A stretch of 64,000 bases of DNA from Chitinophaga filiformis (GCF_900102545.1 NZ_FNBN01000005.1:124001-188000), one strand, 5' to 3'. Positions 1 to 8,470 are shown, numbered from the stretch's first letter. Made by a program: numbers and translations. Notes: a model not told the origin generated them from the sequence alone.

Positions 1-75
1 TATCAGCAACAGAAATTGACTGTTCAGCCGTAGTATTTGACCTGTTAGCCCTAATACCCACCCATCGCCGCATAG

Positions 76-83
76 TAGCTTTG
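76..83 (+). promoter_or_regulatory. -7 promoter box of the PEBP-like gene
   Basis: TAGCTTTG matches the Bacteroidota -7 consensus TAnnTTTG. Transcription would start near 89, giving a leader of about 17 nt before the ATG at 106. No good -33 TTTG is seen at the usual spacing, so the call rests on the -7 box and its position. Confidence 0.45.
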
Positions 84-105
84 TATCACTTTAAAACAAG
101 GCACT

Positions 106-648
106 ATGAAAAGAATAAGCACACTGATCGCGGTGGTCATCCTCAGTTGTTCTGCTGCCATGGCACAGACGTTCACGCTGAAAAGCAACGATCTCGGCGG
201 ACAATTTGTGAATGATCAGTTATGGAATCAAATGGGATATCATGGGAAGAATGTTTCTCCGCAGCTGTCATGGGAGAATGCACCGGCGGGTACACAGAGT
301 TTTGCTGTTGTGATGTATGATGTGGATGCTCCGACAGGAAGCGGATTCTGGCACTGGGTAGTATACAATATCCCTGCAGACGTAAAGGAACTGAAAGCTG
401 GCGCAGGAGATCTGAGCAAGCATCTTTTACCTGCCGGGGCTGTAAATGGTATCAATGATGCAGGAATGCCGGGTTATATCGGTCCTGCACCACTTCCGGG
501 ATTACCTCACCAGTATCTCATCACTGTGTTTGCATTGAAAACAAAGCTGGAGCTGGACAAAAATGCACCTGCTGCATATGTGGGCGTATTCCTCAATTTA
601 AACCTGCTGGCAAAGGCTTCTATTGTTGCCTATTCACAGCATCCATAA
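106..648 (+). CDS. YbhB/YbcL-type PEBP family protein, exported
   Basis: This 180-residue protein belongs to the phosphatidylethanolamine-binding (Raf kinase inhibitor-like) family. Seen: a signal peptide at residues 1-21 ending AMA-Q, the ligand-pocket motif DVDAPTG followed by FWHWVVYNIP (about residues 72-90), and GPAPLPGLPHQY, equivalent to the GPxPP-H block of the family. Length fits bacterial YbhB-like proteins. The role of the bacterial members is poorly defined (small-ligand or lipid binding); a periplasmic location follows from the signal peptide. It is a single-gene unit between its own promoter and a strong hairpin terminator. Confidence 0.9.
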   Translation: MKRISTLIAVVILSCSAAMAQTFTLKSNDLGGQFVNDQLWNQMGYHGKNVSPQLSWENAPAGTQSFAVVMYDVDAPTGSGFWHWVVYNIPADVKELKAGAGDLSKHLLPAGAVNGINDAGMPGYIGPAPLPGLPHQYLITVFALKTKLELDKNAPAAYVGVFLNLNLLAKASIVAYSQHP

Positions 649-665
649 TATGGTATGACATTAAA

Positions 666-698
666 AAAGGGAGTGTAGCGATGGCGTACACTCCCTTT
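666..698. terminator. Bidirectional hairpin terminator
   Basis: A perfect 12-bp stem (AAAGGGAGTGTA / TACACTCCCTTT) with a 9-nt loop sits between the convergent PEBP gene and the S41 peptidase gene. A-rich and T-rich flanks suit termination on both strands. Confidence 0.75.
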
Positions 699-722
699 CT
701 TTCGTTTGATATATATCGTTGT

Positions 723-1763
723 TTATTTGGTCTTTGCAGCTACTTCTTCCTGTTCTTTTTTGATGATGCGTTCTGCTTCAGTTCTTGCGTCTTCACCTTT
801 TACAGCTACGTCAGGAAGTACGCCAATGCCTTCCCAGCCCTGGTCTGAATCTGGTGCTGCTACCATTTTCACCGGCAGGAATACGATGAGGCTTTCTTTC
901 AGCGGTATCATAGAGCCTGCAATACCTGCACCGGCAGTAGTATCACCAATAACGGTAGCTCTGTGCATTTTCTGCATGGCAAAAGCGAAACCTTCTGTAG
1001 CAGAAGCGGTGCGTTTATTTACCAGTATATACAATTTGCTGTCTGCCATTCTTTTACCAGGTACGAAAGGATATGTCCATTCCTGGATATCTTTTGTCCT
1101 GTCTTTATGATAGCCGTGCAGGTAATAACGTTCATCTCCCGGGTTGAAGAAATAACCAGCCAGGAAACGTCCCATCATACCGGTACCGCCGCCATTATCC
1201 CTGATATCGATAATGATGTTCTTTGAATAAGCGGCCATGTTCATCGCAGCAGCAGCCATTTCAAATGCTTCCTGGTCTCCATGGAAACCTCCGGATATTT
1301 TGATATAGGCGGTAGACGTTTTTTTGTCCAGTTCTACGGCATCAAAGCCATAGTTATTTTGTCTTTTCCTTTCCAGCTCAAGTTTTTCATCTTCAGGCGT
1401 ACTGGTGTTGGTATTTTCCTTTGTGATCTGGTTGAAATAGTCTTTGTTGTAGAATATAGTCAGGTGCACGTCTTTATGTACATCACGCAGATCTTTAGTG
1501 ATCTTTTTCGCCAATTGGTCAGCCGGCAGGTTCTCGTATGCTTTCTTCGCTTCCTGGCTTTTTAAAGCAGCGATATATTTCTTTGAAATATCGGGGAAGG
1601 GATAGCTTTGATCCAGTCCGTTACTGATCTTTTCAATGATTTCATGTGTAGCCTCTTTACTCACTACAGGTGCAGCCTCTTTTGTTGTTGTTTGTGCAGA
1701 CAGGAAAAGAGGGAGGGAAAATAAGCCCAGCAGGGCAGCAGGTTTATAGTAGTTTAGTCTCAT
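723..1763 (-). CDS. S41 family peptidase (C-terminal-processing-protease-like), exported
   Basis: The 346-residue product starts with a signal peptide (residues 1-24, ending LSAQ). An N-terminal helical region precedes the S41 catalytic core: DIRDNGGGTGMMGR and the nucleophile region NKRTASATEGFAFAM followed by GDTTAGAG. The Ser in TASATE is the predicted nucleophile. No PDZ domain is visible, and no Lys sits about 24 residues after the Ser, so it resembles the tricorn/IRBP-type S41B branch more than classical CtpA. It probably acts in the periplasm; the substrate is unknown. It ends in a Lys-rich tail. The upstream gene (1782-2483) is on the same strand 18 bp away, so the two are probably co-transcribed. 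Confidence 0.85.
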   Translation of the reverse strand: MRLNYYKPAALLGLFSLPLFLSAQTTTKEAAPVVSKEATHEIIEKISNGLDQSYPFPDISKKYIAALKSQEAKKAYENLPADQLAKKITKDLRDVHKDVHLTIFYNKDYFNQITKENTNTSTPEDEKLELERKRQNNYGFDAVELDKKTSTAYIKISGGFHGDQEAFEMAAAAMNMAAYSKNIIIDIRDNGGGTGMMGRFLAGYFFNPGDERYYLHGYHKDRTKDIQEWTYPFVPGKRMADSKLYILVNKRTASATEGFAFAMQKMHRATVIGDTTAGAGIAGSMIPLKESLIVFLPVKMVAAPDSDQGWEGIGVLPDVAVKGEDARTEAERIIKKEQEEVAAKTK

Positions 1764-1781
1764 ACAAAGTTTGTCAGGGTG

Positions 1782-2483
1782 TTAATGTATTACTAGTTTC
1801 TTCTGGGCCATGGCGTTTTCATACTCATGAGGGTATAACGCGAAACCCTTTTCGGACAGCGTCTGCATCAATTGCCTGATGTGTTGCTGTATTGATTTTG
1901 GCAGTGTATAAAAAGCAGCATCTATCTGTATATTTCGTCCTTCATCCATGGTTGAGTTCTGATGCCTGATAGCGATCTTTTGTCCTTTATAGTAGAGAAT
2001 GATCTTGATCCTTCCGTCATCATATCCGTTATCACTACTGCTGCCATAAACGAGCAGGGGATCAGTATTACCATCACCGTCAAGGTCTTTCACTTCACAG
2101 AACTTTGTCCAGAACCAGATGGAAGTTTCCTGTCCGCTGCTCTGGTCATTACTGTTTATGAAGTCATTCAGTTCCCATGTTTTGACAAGGTCCTTATCAC
2201 TTTTTTTCAGATTAACGGCTTGTATCCGCTGATGCAGTGTATCATCCTTTGTTATGTCGTCTATGCTCTCACAAAGAACCAGATAATAAGCGCCAGACTG
2301 GTCTTCATAGGCGTACGCTCTCCTGATGGGATATTTGAGGCCATACTGCTTAATATAATCATCTGTAAATACTGTTGCGGTAAGCGCTTGCGACAGTATC
2401 TCACTCCTGGTTTTAACCTGTTGTGCATATAGTTGTTTTCCGCTCAATACGATAATGAATATAGCTGCCAGGAGTATCCTCAT
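1782..2483 (-). CDS. Secreted protein of unknown function with an Asp-rich DxDGDGxTD motif
   Basis: I do not recognise a family with confidence. The 233-residue protein has a signal peptide (MRILLAAIFIIVLSGKQLYAQ). Around residue 135 it carries VKDLDGDGNTDPLLVYGS, a calcium-loop-like motif also found in FG-GAP/VCBS-type and dockerin-like segments. The rest is alternating beta-strand-like sequence (YYLVLCES, RIKIILYYKGQKIAIRHQNS). Bacteroidota have many small periplasmic proteins of this shape. It heads a likely two-gene unit with the S41 peptidase, and three 20-bp tandem repeats lie directly upstream of its start. Confidence 0.7.
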   Translation of the reverse strand: MRILLAAIFIIVLSGKQLYAQQVKTRSEILSQALTATVFTDDYIKQYGLKYPIRRAYAYEDQSGAYYLVLCESIDDITKDDTLHQRIQAVNLKKSDKDLVKTWELNDFINSNDQSSGQETSIWFWTKFCEVKDLDGDGNTDPLLVYGSSSDNGYDDGRIKIILYYKGQKIAIRHQNSTMDEGRNIQIDAAFYTLPKSIQQHIRQLMQTLSEKGFALYPHEYENAMAQKKLVIH

Positions 2484-2491
2484 ACTGATGA

Positions 2492-2551
2492 ATCTTAAAT
2501 GAATTGTTACGATCTTAAACAGATTGTTAGTATCTTAAATCAATTGTTAAC
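2492..2551 (-). repeat. Three tandem 20-bp repeats just upstream of the secreted-protein gene
   Basis: Three adjoining 20-bp units occur at 2492-2511, 2512-2531 and 2532-2551. All share ATCTTAAA at the left and ATTGTTA at the right, with changes mainly in the two or three bases between and at the end. They finish 8 bp before the start codon of the minus-strand gene (2483). A regular helical spacing of just under two turns suggests a cooperative activator or repressor array, but no binding protein can be named. Confidence 0.7.
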
Positions 2552-2999
2552 GCTGTATGGGCGGGCAATTGAACCGTGTGCAAGTTATCATTATTCACTA
2601 ATTATTACAATGTAGGTGACACATAATTCAGCGCTTTAACAAAACAATAAGAACTGAAATAACTAAAGTTGAATTCCTGGGGAAAATCTAAGTAGGTTGG
2701 GACGTTGTAAAGGGCTGTGTGTTTATAGACCGGGAAACAAATATGGGGAGAAACTATTTTAATGGGAAAGCCTCTTAAGTGATACTTAAAAGGCTTTCCT
2801 GACTAGACTAAAAATAAACAAATAAACAAATAAACTTAAAGCGCTTTAACCATTGACCTGTGTTCTCAAATGGTGCGAGGGAAAAGGCGATCTTTTATTA
2901 TGCGGTACAAAATTACGGAACAAGTTTGTCGAAAGTATCCCTGAAATCCGGCATTTATGTATTTTGTTAACCGAATGTAAATGCAAACCATATAGTGAT
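2552..2999. other. Long divergent intergenic region with one hairpin and a short tandem repeat
   Basis: No gene is seen in this 448-bp stretch between divergent genes. It holds a hairpin at 2765-2799 (8-bp outer stem GGAAAGCC/GGCTTTCC and 6-bp inner stem TTAAGT/ACTTAA, two mismatched positions between) without a T-run, and three copies of AAATAAAC at 2812-2835. Neither has an assigned role. Confidence 0.5.
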
Positions 3000-3977
3000 A
3001 TGAAAGTGTATATAACAAGGAATATTCCCGAAGCCGGGCTGAAGCTGTTAAAAGACGCCGGTCTTGACATTACCGTGTGGACGGAAAGCTACCACCAGCC
3101 GGAGGAAGAGCTGATTAAGGTGCTGCAGCAGTATGATGCGGTGCTGGTATCTGGTCCTGTAAAAGTAGACCGGCGTTTCCTGGAGTCCTGCCGTCATCTG
3201 AAAATAGTGTCGCTCATGTCTGTCGGTTACGATAACGTTGATACTGAGGCTGCAAAGGACTTAGGCATCGCCGTTGGAAATACCCCCGGCGTATTAAGCG
3301 GTGCAACAGCAGATACTGCTTTCCTGCTGATGCTGGCTGCCTCCAGGAAAGCGTTCCACATGCATAAGGAAATTATACGTGGCAACTGGAATTTCTGGGA
3401 TCCTACTGCCAATCTCGGACTGGAACTGGGTGGCAGAACATTAGGCATTGTAGGCCTGGGCAAGATCGGTTTTGAACTGGCTAAGCGGTGTGTGGGCGCA
3501 TATGACATGAAGATCATTTACCATAACCGTGGTAGAAATAAGGAAGCGGAGAAAGCTTTTGGGGCAGTACGTGTATCTTTTGATGAGCTATTGCAGCAGA
3601 GCGATGTAGTGTCTGTACATACCGCCCTAACACCAGAAACGAAAGGGCTTTTTGATAAGGCTGCATTCAGTAAAATGAAGCCTTCTTCTATCTTCATCAA
3701 CACCGCCAGGGGAGGTGTGCATAATGAGGAAGACCTGATCGCTGCACTGGAAAACGGTACTATCTGGGGAGCCGGTCTGGACGTTACAAACCCCGAACCG
3801 ATGGCAGCAGATAATCCTTTGCTGAACATGACGAACGTGGCTATTCTGCCGCATATCGGTTCTGCCACTGTGGATACACGCAGTAAGATGGCAGGCATTG
3901 CCGCAAGAAATGTGATCCTGGCGCTACAACGACGTCCTTTAGAGCATGCCGTAGTAGAAAATGTACATCTAACGTGA
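3000..3977 (+). CDS. D-isomer-specific 2-hydroxyacid dehydrogenase (glyoxylate/hydroxypyruvate reductase type)
   Basis: A 325-residue cytosolic NAD(P)H-dependent oxidoreductase. Seen: N-terminal catalytic half, LMSVGYDNVD and NTPGVLSGATAD blocks, the Rossmann motif GIVGLGKIG (about residues 151-159), the NTARGG block with the substrate-binding Arg, and ILPHIGSAT with the catalytic His. These match the GhrB/D-glycerate dehydrogenase group, which reduces glyoxylate or hydroxypyruvate. An in-frame extension to 2853 exists, but homology begins at MKVYITRNIPEAG, so ATG at 3000 is the start. It lies about 3 kb from the purine cluster, whose end product is glyoxylate; a link is possible but not shown. 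Confidence 0.9.
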   Translation: MKVYITRNIPEAGLKLLKDAGLDITVWTESYHQPEEELIKVLQQYDAVLVSGPVKVDRRFLESCRHLKIVSLMSVGYDNVDTEAAKDLGIAVGNTPGVLSGATADTAFLLMLAASRKAFHMHKEIIRGNWNFWDPTANLGLELGGRTLGIVGLGKIGFELAKRCVGAYDMKIIYHNRGRNKEAEKAFGAVRVSFDELLQQSDVVSVHTALTPETKGLFDKAAFSKMKPSSIFINTARGGVHNEEDLIAALENGTIWGAGLDVTNPEPMAADNPLLNMTNVAILPHIGSATVDTRSKMAGIAARNVILALQRRPLEHAVVENVHLT

Positions 3978-4104
3978 ACAGTGAACTGAGTAATAGCTTA
4001 AATGCGATCATTGGCACATTTTCCTGGGACATTATATGGTGCAATTGAAAGATGGAGATAATCAGTATTGGGGAAAGACGTGAAGCCAATAGTATTAGAG
4101 CTTA

Positions 4105-4148
4105 TCCGGAGCTTTTCAGGTTTGGATGTTGATTTGAAAAGCTCCGGA
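4105..4148. terminator. Long perfect hairpin between convergent genes
   Basis: A 13-bp perfect stem (TCCGGAGCTTTTC / GAAAAGCTCCGGA) with an 18-nt loop lies between the convergent dehydrogenase (ends 3977) and serine hydrolase (ends 4160). No clear T-run follows, so it may be a processing or weak terminator element. Confidence 0.45.
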
Positions 4149-4159
4149 CAGGCATTCTG

Positions 4160-5500
4160 TTATTTTATCTTCGTGCCGGTTTTCTCTCTGTCATTCTCAT
4201 AGAGGATGATACCGTTCACTTCATTCTTTTCGTCACGGGTGAATTTAATCTGTACATCAGCAATTTTCAGGAAAAAGAAATCCTCTTTTTCCGCGTATAA
4301 GGTAGCGGGACCCTGTCCGCTGGGTTGCCCTGTCAGCATGCCATCTTTCACAGCAACAGTGATCGTAAAGCCCTTCATGTCATACTCTCCTGTATATTGC
4401 TGTAGCTTAACTTCCGGAACGGATATAGCATTCCGCACTTTAGGAAGTGTATAAGGTTTGTTATAGAGTATAGACTGGATGGATTCGCCTATTCTGCCGA
4501 TCGTATTGTCGGAGGCGTTGTCCAGCAGGATAATGCATACGTCATCTTCGGGGATCCTGATCAGCGTAGTAATAAAACCATGGATGCCGCCACCATGGTT
4601 GATCCTTCTTTTCCCTGCTATAGAGTCGATGATCATACCATAGCCATAATTATTTTTGACCGGCGTATAAGCCCTTTCCCAGTCTGCTTTGGATAGGATC
4701 TTATGCTGTTGCGCCGCCTGATGCCACTTGTACAGATCACTGGTAGTACTATACATAGCGCCTGCAGAAAATGATACGGAGGAGTCTACGCCTGGCGCTA
4801 CTTTACTGCTGTCCTGGTTGATGAAAAAGTAACCGGTGGACTTCTCCTTGTTGTTAAGGCGTTTGAAATCAAAGCCACTATTGTTCATGTGCAGAGGATT
4901 AAAAATATATTCCCTTACCAGCTGTTCATAAGGTTTGTTGCCCGCTTTCTCGGCTATATATCCCAGCAGGCAGTAACCTGAGTTGGAATAATTCCATTTG
5001 GTGCCCGGAGAAAAATCAAGCGGTTTGTCTTTGAATAATGCCATGAGCTTCTCACGACTCGCAGGTTTAAAGACCTCGCTCTCCATGAAAGTCCTGTCAT
5101 TGGTATAGTTGTAAATACCCGAAGTATGCGTCAGCAGATGCTGTATAGTAATGCTATCTCCCTTGGGAAAATCGGGGAAGTATTTTGATACTTTGTCCTG
5201 TACGCTGAGTTTCTTTTCTTCTTCCAGTTTCAGTATAACAACAGCCGTGAATTGTTTGGTGACAGAGCCCAGCTGGAAGATGGTCCCTGTATCATCGCGG
5301 GTGCCCTCGGCTATATTACGGATGCCGTAACCTTTATGCAGCAGTATCCTGCCATGCTGTGCTATCAATGCTGTACCATTGAATTTGTACAGCCTGTTGT
5401 AGGTGCTGAGCAAGGTGTCCAGCTTTGCGATTGTAGTGTCCTGGGCATGCGTATAGTGCAAGCCACCGAGGAAGAAAAGGAGGCATAATAACTTTTTCAT
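4160..5500 (-). CDS. Beta-lactamase-fold serine hydrolase (class C/PBP-like), exported
   Basis: A 446-residue protein with a signal peptide (residues 1-19, ending THA-Q). The serine beta-lactamase/D-Ala-D-Ala peptidase fold is shown by S79-V-T-K82 in QLGSVTKQFTA (nucleophile Ser and general-base Lys), the YSN triad in WNYSNSGYCLLG, and INHGGGIHGF at the KTG position. About 100 residues follow the catalytic domain (TGEYDMKGFTITVAVKDG), a small beta-rich C-terminal domain common in Bacteroidota members. The substrate is unknown: peptidase or esterase are both possible, and there is no specific sign of beta-lactam resistance. Divergent from the ThuA gene. Confidence 0.88.
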   Translation of the reverse strand: MKKLLCLLFFLGGLHYTHAQDTTIAKLDTLLSTYNRLYKFNGTALIAQHGRILLHKGYGIRNIAEGTRDDTGTIFQLGSVTKQFTAVVILKLEEEKKLSVQDKVSKYFPDFPKGDSITIQHLLTHTSGIYNYTNDRTFMESEVFKPASREKLMALFKDKPLDFSPGTKWNYSNSGYCLLGYIAEKAGNKPYEQLVREYIFNPLHMNNSGFDFKRLNNKEKSTGYFFINQDSSKVAPGVDSSVSFSAGAMYSTTSDLYKWHQAAQQHKILSKADWERAYTPVKNNYGYGMIIDSIAGKRRINHGGGIHGFITTLIRIPEDDVCIILLDNASDNTIGRIGESIQSILYNKPYTLPKVRNAISVPEVKLQQYTGEYDMKGFTITVAVKDGMLTGQPSGQGPATLYAEKEDFFFLKIADVQIKFTRDEKNEVNGIILYENDREKTGTKIK

Positions 5501-5586
5501 GGCAAATGTGAGGTTTGAAGACGGCAGGGCTATGTTGTGTACCTAAAGATAAAGTTATATTTTGGAATTATATTAATCCACGTCTC

Positions 5587-6411
5587 ATGAAAAGAATATG
5601 GTTACTCATATTGGTAAGCCTTTGTTGCCTGACCTTTATCACTGCAAATGCCCAGAAGAAAGGGAAGCCCTTTAAAGTGATCGGTTTTTATACCGCCCTG
5701 CATGATCAGGCGCATATCAGTTTCGTACATGAAGCCAACCGCTGGTTTGCCGCCAGGGCTAAAGAATACAACTTTACTTACGATTCCACCAATGACTGGA
5801 GTAATATGAACCCTGCTTTCCTGTCCCGTTACCAGGTAGTGCTATTCCTCGATACGAGACCTGATACACCAGCACAGCGGGAAGCCTTCCGGCAATATAT
5901 GGAAAAGGGGGGCGCCTGGATGGGTTTCCACTTTTCTGCATTTGCGCTCACACCTTCAGACTATCCGCAGAACTGGGACTGGTATCACAATGAATTCCTG
6001 GGATCAGGTTCCTATGGCAGTAATACCTGGCGACCTACTTCTGCTATCCTGCGGGTGGAACATTCGGAGCACCCTGCTTTGAAGCATATATCTACCACCT
6101 TCAAATCATCTCCCAATGAATGGTACCGCTGGTCTAATGACCTGACCGCCAATAAAAACATTACCATCCTGTTGTCTATTGATTCAAGCAGTTTCCCGTT
6201 GGGTACGGGTCCTAAACAGCATGAGATCTGGCATAGCGGCTACTATCCTGTGGTATGGACAAACAAAAAATACAGGATGATCTATATGAATATGGGGCAT
6301 AATGATATCGACTACGAGCATCATACCAATAAAGACCTTTCACTCACTTTTGGGAACAAGGAACAGGATCAGCTCACACTGAATGCACTGCTGTGGCTGG
6401 GAGGGCGCTGA
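5587..6411 (+). CDS. ThuA domain-containing protein, exported
   Basis: A 274-residue protein with signal peptide MKRIWLLILVSLCCLTFITA-NAQ, then a single ThuA-like (trehalose-utilisation, class-I glutamine-amidotransferase-fold) domain: KVIGFYTALHDQAHISFVHEA, YQVVLFLDTRP, GGAWMGFHFSAFA, and near the end YPVVWTNKKYRMIYMNMGHND. ThuA proteins occur in sugar metabolism in Bacteroidota but have no firmly assigned reaction. The in-frame upstream extension to 5515 lacks a plausible start and would put residues before the signal peptide, so ATG at 5587 is chosen. A near-consensus -7 box (TATATTTTG, one base too long) lies upstream around 5550. Confidence 0.85.
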   Translation: MKRIWLLILVSLCCLTFITANAQKKGKPFKVIGFYTALHDQAHISFVHEANRWFAARAKEYNFTYDSTNDWSNMNPAFLSRYQVVLFLDTRPDTPAQREAFRQYMEKGGAWMGFHFSAFALTPSDYPQNWDWYHNEFLGSGSYGSNTWRPTSAILRVEHSEHPALKHISTTFKSSPNEWYRWSNDLTANKNITILLSIDSSSFPLGTGPKQHEIWHSGYYPVVWTNKKYRMIYMNMGHNDIDYEHHTNKDLSLTFGNKEQDQLTLNALLWLGGR

Positions 6412-6430
6412 GTTGGACATAGATCATCCG

Positions 6431-6640
6431 CTAGTGATCTGTTTCGGCTACTTTTTCATACTCGTAATGCCCTTTGATATGTTTGTTGAGGTAAGTGCCT
6501 TTGGAGCCGGAAGTCTTCATGGCATGATACACCTCTTCCGGGACGTTCTTATAGTCGTAGATAAGTCCTGAAACGAATATGATCCGCAAGGTGGCGGTAT
6601 CCTTATCGTAATGCATCCTATATACAACAGACGAAGGCAT
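6431..6640 (-). CDS. KTSC domain protein
   Basis: A 69-residue protein that is essentially one KTSC domain: MPSSVVYRMHYDKDTATLRI, LIYDYKNVPEEVYHAM, then KTSGSKGTYLNKHIKGHY. The domain is named after the Lys-Thr-Ser-Cys motif of its C-terminal region and is found alone or fused to lysyl-tRNA-synthetase-related and phage proteins; its function is unknown. It lies 41 bp downstream of the purine-cluster aldolase-like gene on the same strand and may simply be carried on the operon's 3' end. Confidence 0.8.
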   Translation of the reverse strand: MPSSVVYRMHYDKDTATLRIIFVSGLIYDYKNVPEEVYHAMKTSGSKGTYLNKHIKGHYEYEKVAETDH

Positions 6641-6681
6641 ATATCCCCGTTAATACAATTGCCGGGCCAATGCCAGCAGCT

Positions 6682-8115
6682 TCAGCTGTGCTTTCGTCTG
6701 CCTTCCAGTATCCTGTAAAAGGAACGGCTTCTGATCTCTTCCATTGTCAGGCCGGTAGCCAGTACTTCTTCTTCTGAAATAGCTCCGCAATTGATGGCTT
6801 TGAGGAAGAAGTTCAACAGTCCCTGACCGGTAGCTGCATCGTCAAAAATGTCTTTAGTCAGGGTAGAGATGGCAGCACGTTCTACAAATGTTTTCAGGCG
6901 AAAAAGCGCATCATCATAATTGCTCAGGAAGAAGTGATAGGTGGCGGCATAACGCATGGGCAGTTGTGCCGGATTGAGGTCCCAGCCCTGGTAGAAACCG
7001 TTGATCAGGGAGTGCATGGTATGGCCGTAACCTACACGCCATGCATAATGTACGGTGTCTATATTCTCCTGCAATTGTGTAGACGTGAGGTGATCTCCCT
7101 TATGCGGCGCTACGGGGATTACGTTGGTAGCACCATCTGAGAGGAAGATACCCGTGCTGCCCAGTGCCACTTTCGTCATATGATGTGCGAAGTCACACAC
7201 AGGATGCGCCATGGTCTGATACTTTGCTGTGATACCACAGGAGGCGGTATAATCGTAGGTACCAAAGTGCGCCGCTATACAACGGCCTTCGCTGGCTCGT
7301 ATGATGCGCATTAACGGATTCCTGCCTTCATCATCCATGATGATCTGTGTGGCCTCTACCATGGTTTCCATCTTCAGGGTCCCTGGTGTGAGGTTGTGTG
7401 CTTTTTCCAATAGTTCAAAGAGCCTTACCAGTGTAGTGACCTGTTCGGGGATAGTGACCTTGGGTAACATCACTACGAAATTATCGGGTAAGATGCCGCC
7501 TGTCTCTTTTAAAAGTGTTGTGAGGAAGAGATCCAGTGTGCGTACACCACGATGCTTGAGGTCTTCCGTAAATGGTTTGATGCGGATGCCGATGAACGGA
7601 GAGATTGTTTTGTGTTGCATGCCTTGCGCCAGTTCCTTTGCCGCAGCAATGGCGGTAGCATCTTCTTCGTCATCAGGGCGATTGCCGAATCCATCCTCAA
7701 AGTCGATGCGGAAATCTTCTACTGCTTCCACAGCAAGTTTCCTTGTTATCTTTTTGTATACGGTATAATGCAGCCAGGCCGACTCCTGTTTCCTGGCGGT
7801 GTCAGACATGCCTTCCAGTTTTTCCTCGAGGCGGGCGATATCTGCCTGCCGTTGTGGTAGCTGGGTATGTCCTTCCAGGTGCAGCGCTCTTGCAAGGGCT
7901 ACAAAGTTAGGTGCGTACGTGTGCAGGTGTTTGAGCGCGATTTCTCCCATACGCACGCAGGTATCGGCCTTAAAGAGATTCGCGCCGCCATATACAGTAT
8001 GTACGGGCTGCCTGTCGGGTTTATCGCCCGGATATACTTGCTGGAATCGCAGGTTAGCCTTCCGGAGTTCCTGCAGCAGCTGTTCTTTTTCATTTTCTGC
8101 TATTGCCAGTTGCAT
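6682..8115 (-). CDS. DUF6986-type aldolase/citrate lyase-fold protein of purine cluster
   Basis: A 477-residue protein with the HpcH/citrate-lyase TIM-barrel fold: DFRIDFEDGFGNRPDDEED near residue 150, LKMETMVEATQIIMD (metal-ligand Glu) and AAHFGTYDYTASCGI (metal-ligand Asp). Database entries of this type carry names such as malate-synthase-like protein, phosphoenolpyruvate kinase or DUF6986; the reaction is not established to my knowledge. Relatives sit in purine/allantoin degradation clusters. Here it follows uraH with a 16-bp gap. Since the upstream enzymes lead to ureidoglycolate/glyoxylate, an acyl-CoA-dependent condensation or cleavage of a C2 unit is a reasonable inference. Start at 8115 (ATG, MQLAIAENEKEQ) is preferred over 8160, which would overlap uraH. 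Confidence 0.8.
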   Translation of the reverse strand: MQLAIAENEKEQLLQELRKANLRFQQVYPGDKPDRQPVHTVYGGANLFKADTCVRMGEIALKHLHTYAPNFVALARALHLEGHTQLPQRQADIARLEEKLEGMSDTARKQESAWLHYTVYKKITRKLAVEAVEDFRIDFEDGFGNRPDDEEDATAIAAAKELAQGMQHKTISPFIGIRIKPFTEDLKHRGVRTLDLFLTTLLKETGGILPDNFVVMLPKVTIPEQVTTLVRLFELLEKAHNLTPGTLKMETMVEATQIIMDDEGRNPLMRIIRASEGRCIAAHFGTYDYTASCGITAKYQTMAHPVCDFAHHMTKVALGSTGIFLSDGATNVIPVAPHKGDHLTSTQLQENIDTVHYAWRVGYGHTMHSLINGFYQGWDLNPAQLPMRYAATYHFFLSNYDDALFRLKTFVERAAISTLTKDIFDDAATGQGLLNFFLKAINCGAISEEEVLATGLTMEEIRSRSFYRILEGRRKHS

Positions 8116-8131
8116 AGTATGATGGATGTTT

Positions 8132-8470
8132 TTAGGTACCACGGTAAGTGGAATAACCAAATGGGTTTAATAAGAGGGGAACATGATAATGTTCACTGCC
8201 GCTGATATAAAAGACCACTTCTACGAAGGGATAGAAGGTAGTGATGCCGCGGGACTCAAAGTAGATCTTCGTCTCAAATCTGAGCTTATAAATGCCGGCA
8301 GGTATGATCACATCTTTTGCCAGCAGGTCTGTGATCCTGCCGTCTTTGTTGGTAATGCCTTCCACAACGCAGGTCCATAACTGTTCTTCCTGCCGGAATA
8401 AGCTGACGGCTATATCCTGTGCGGGGGTACCACTGGAGGTATCGAGAATGTGTGTGGTGATCTGGCTCAT
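8132..8470 (-). CDS. uraH: 5-hydroxyisourate hydrolase (transthyretin-like)
   Basis: A 112-residue transthyretin-related protein that hydrolyses 5-hydroxyisourate, the product of urate oxidase, to OHCU. Seen: N-terminal MSQITTHILDTSSGTPA with the active-site His7, an internal KLRFET block (Arg), and the C-terminal diagnostic tetrapeptide YRGT (family consensus YRGS). Length is normal. Its start overlaps the end of uraD by 4 bp (ATGA type), indicating translational coupling. Confidence 0.96.
   Translation of the reverse strand: MSQITTHILDTSSGTPAQDIAVSLFRQEEQLWTCVVEGITNKDGRITDLLAKDVIIPAGIYKLRFETKIYFESRGITTFYPFVEVVFYISGSEHYHVPLLLNPFGYSTYRGT

Noticed and set aside
2812..2835. Three AAATAAAC copies as a possible CRISPR or origin iteron
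   Set aside because: Only 24 bp of simple AT-rich repeat, no spacers, no dnaA-type boxes.
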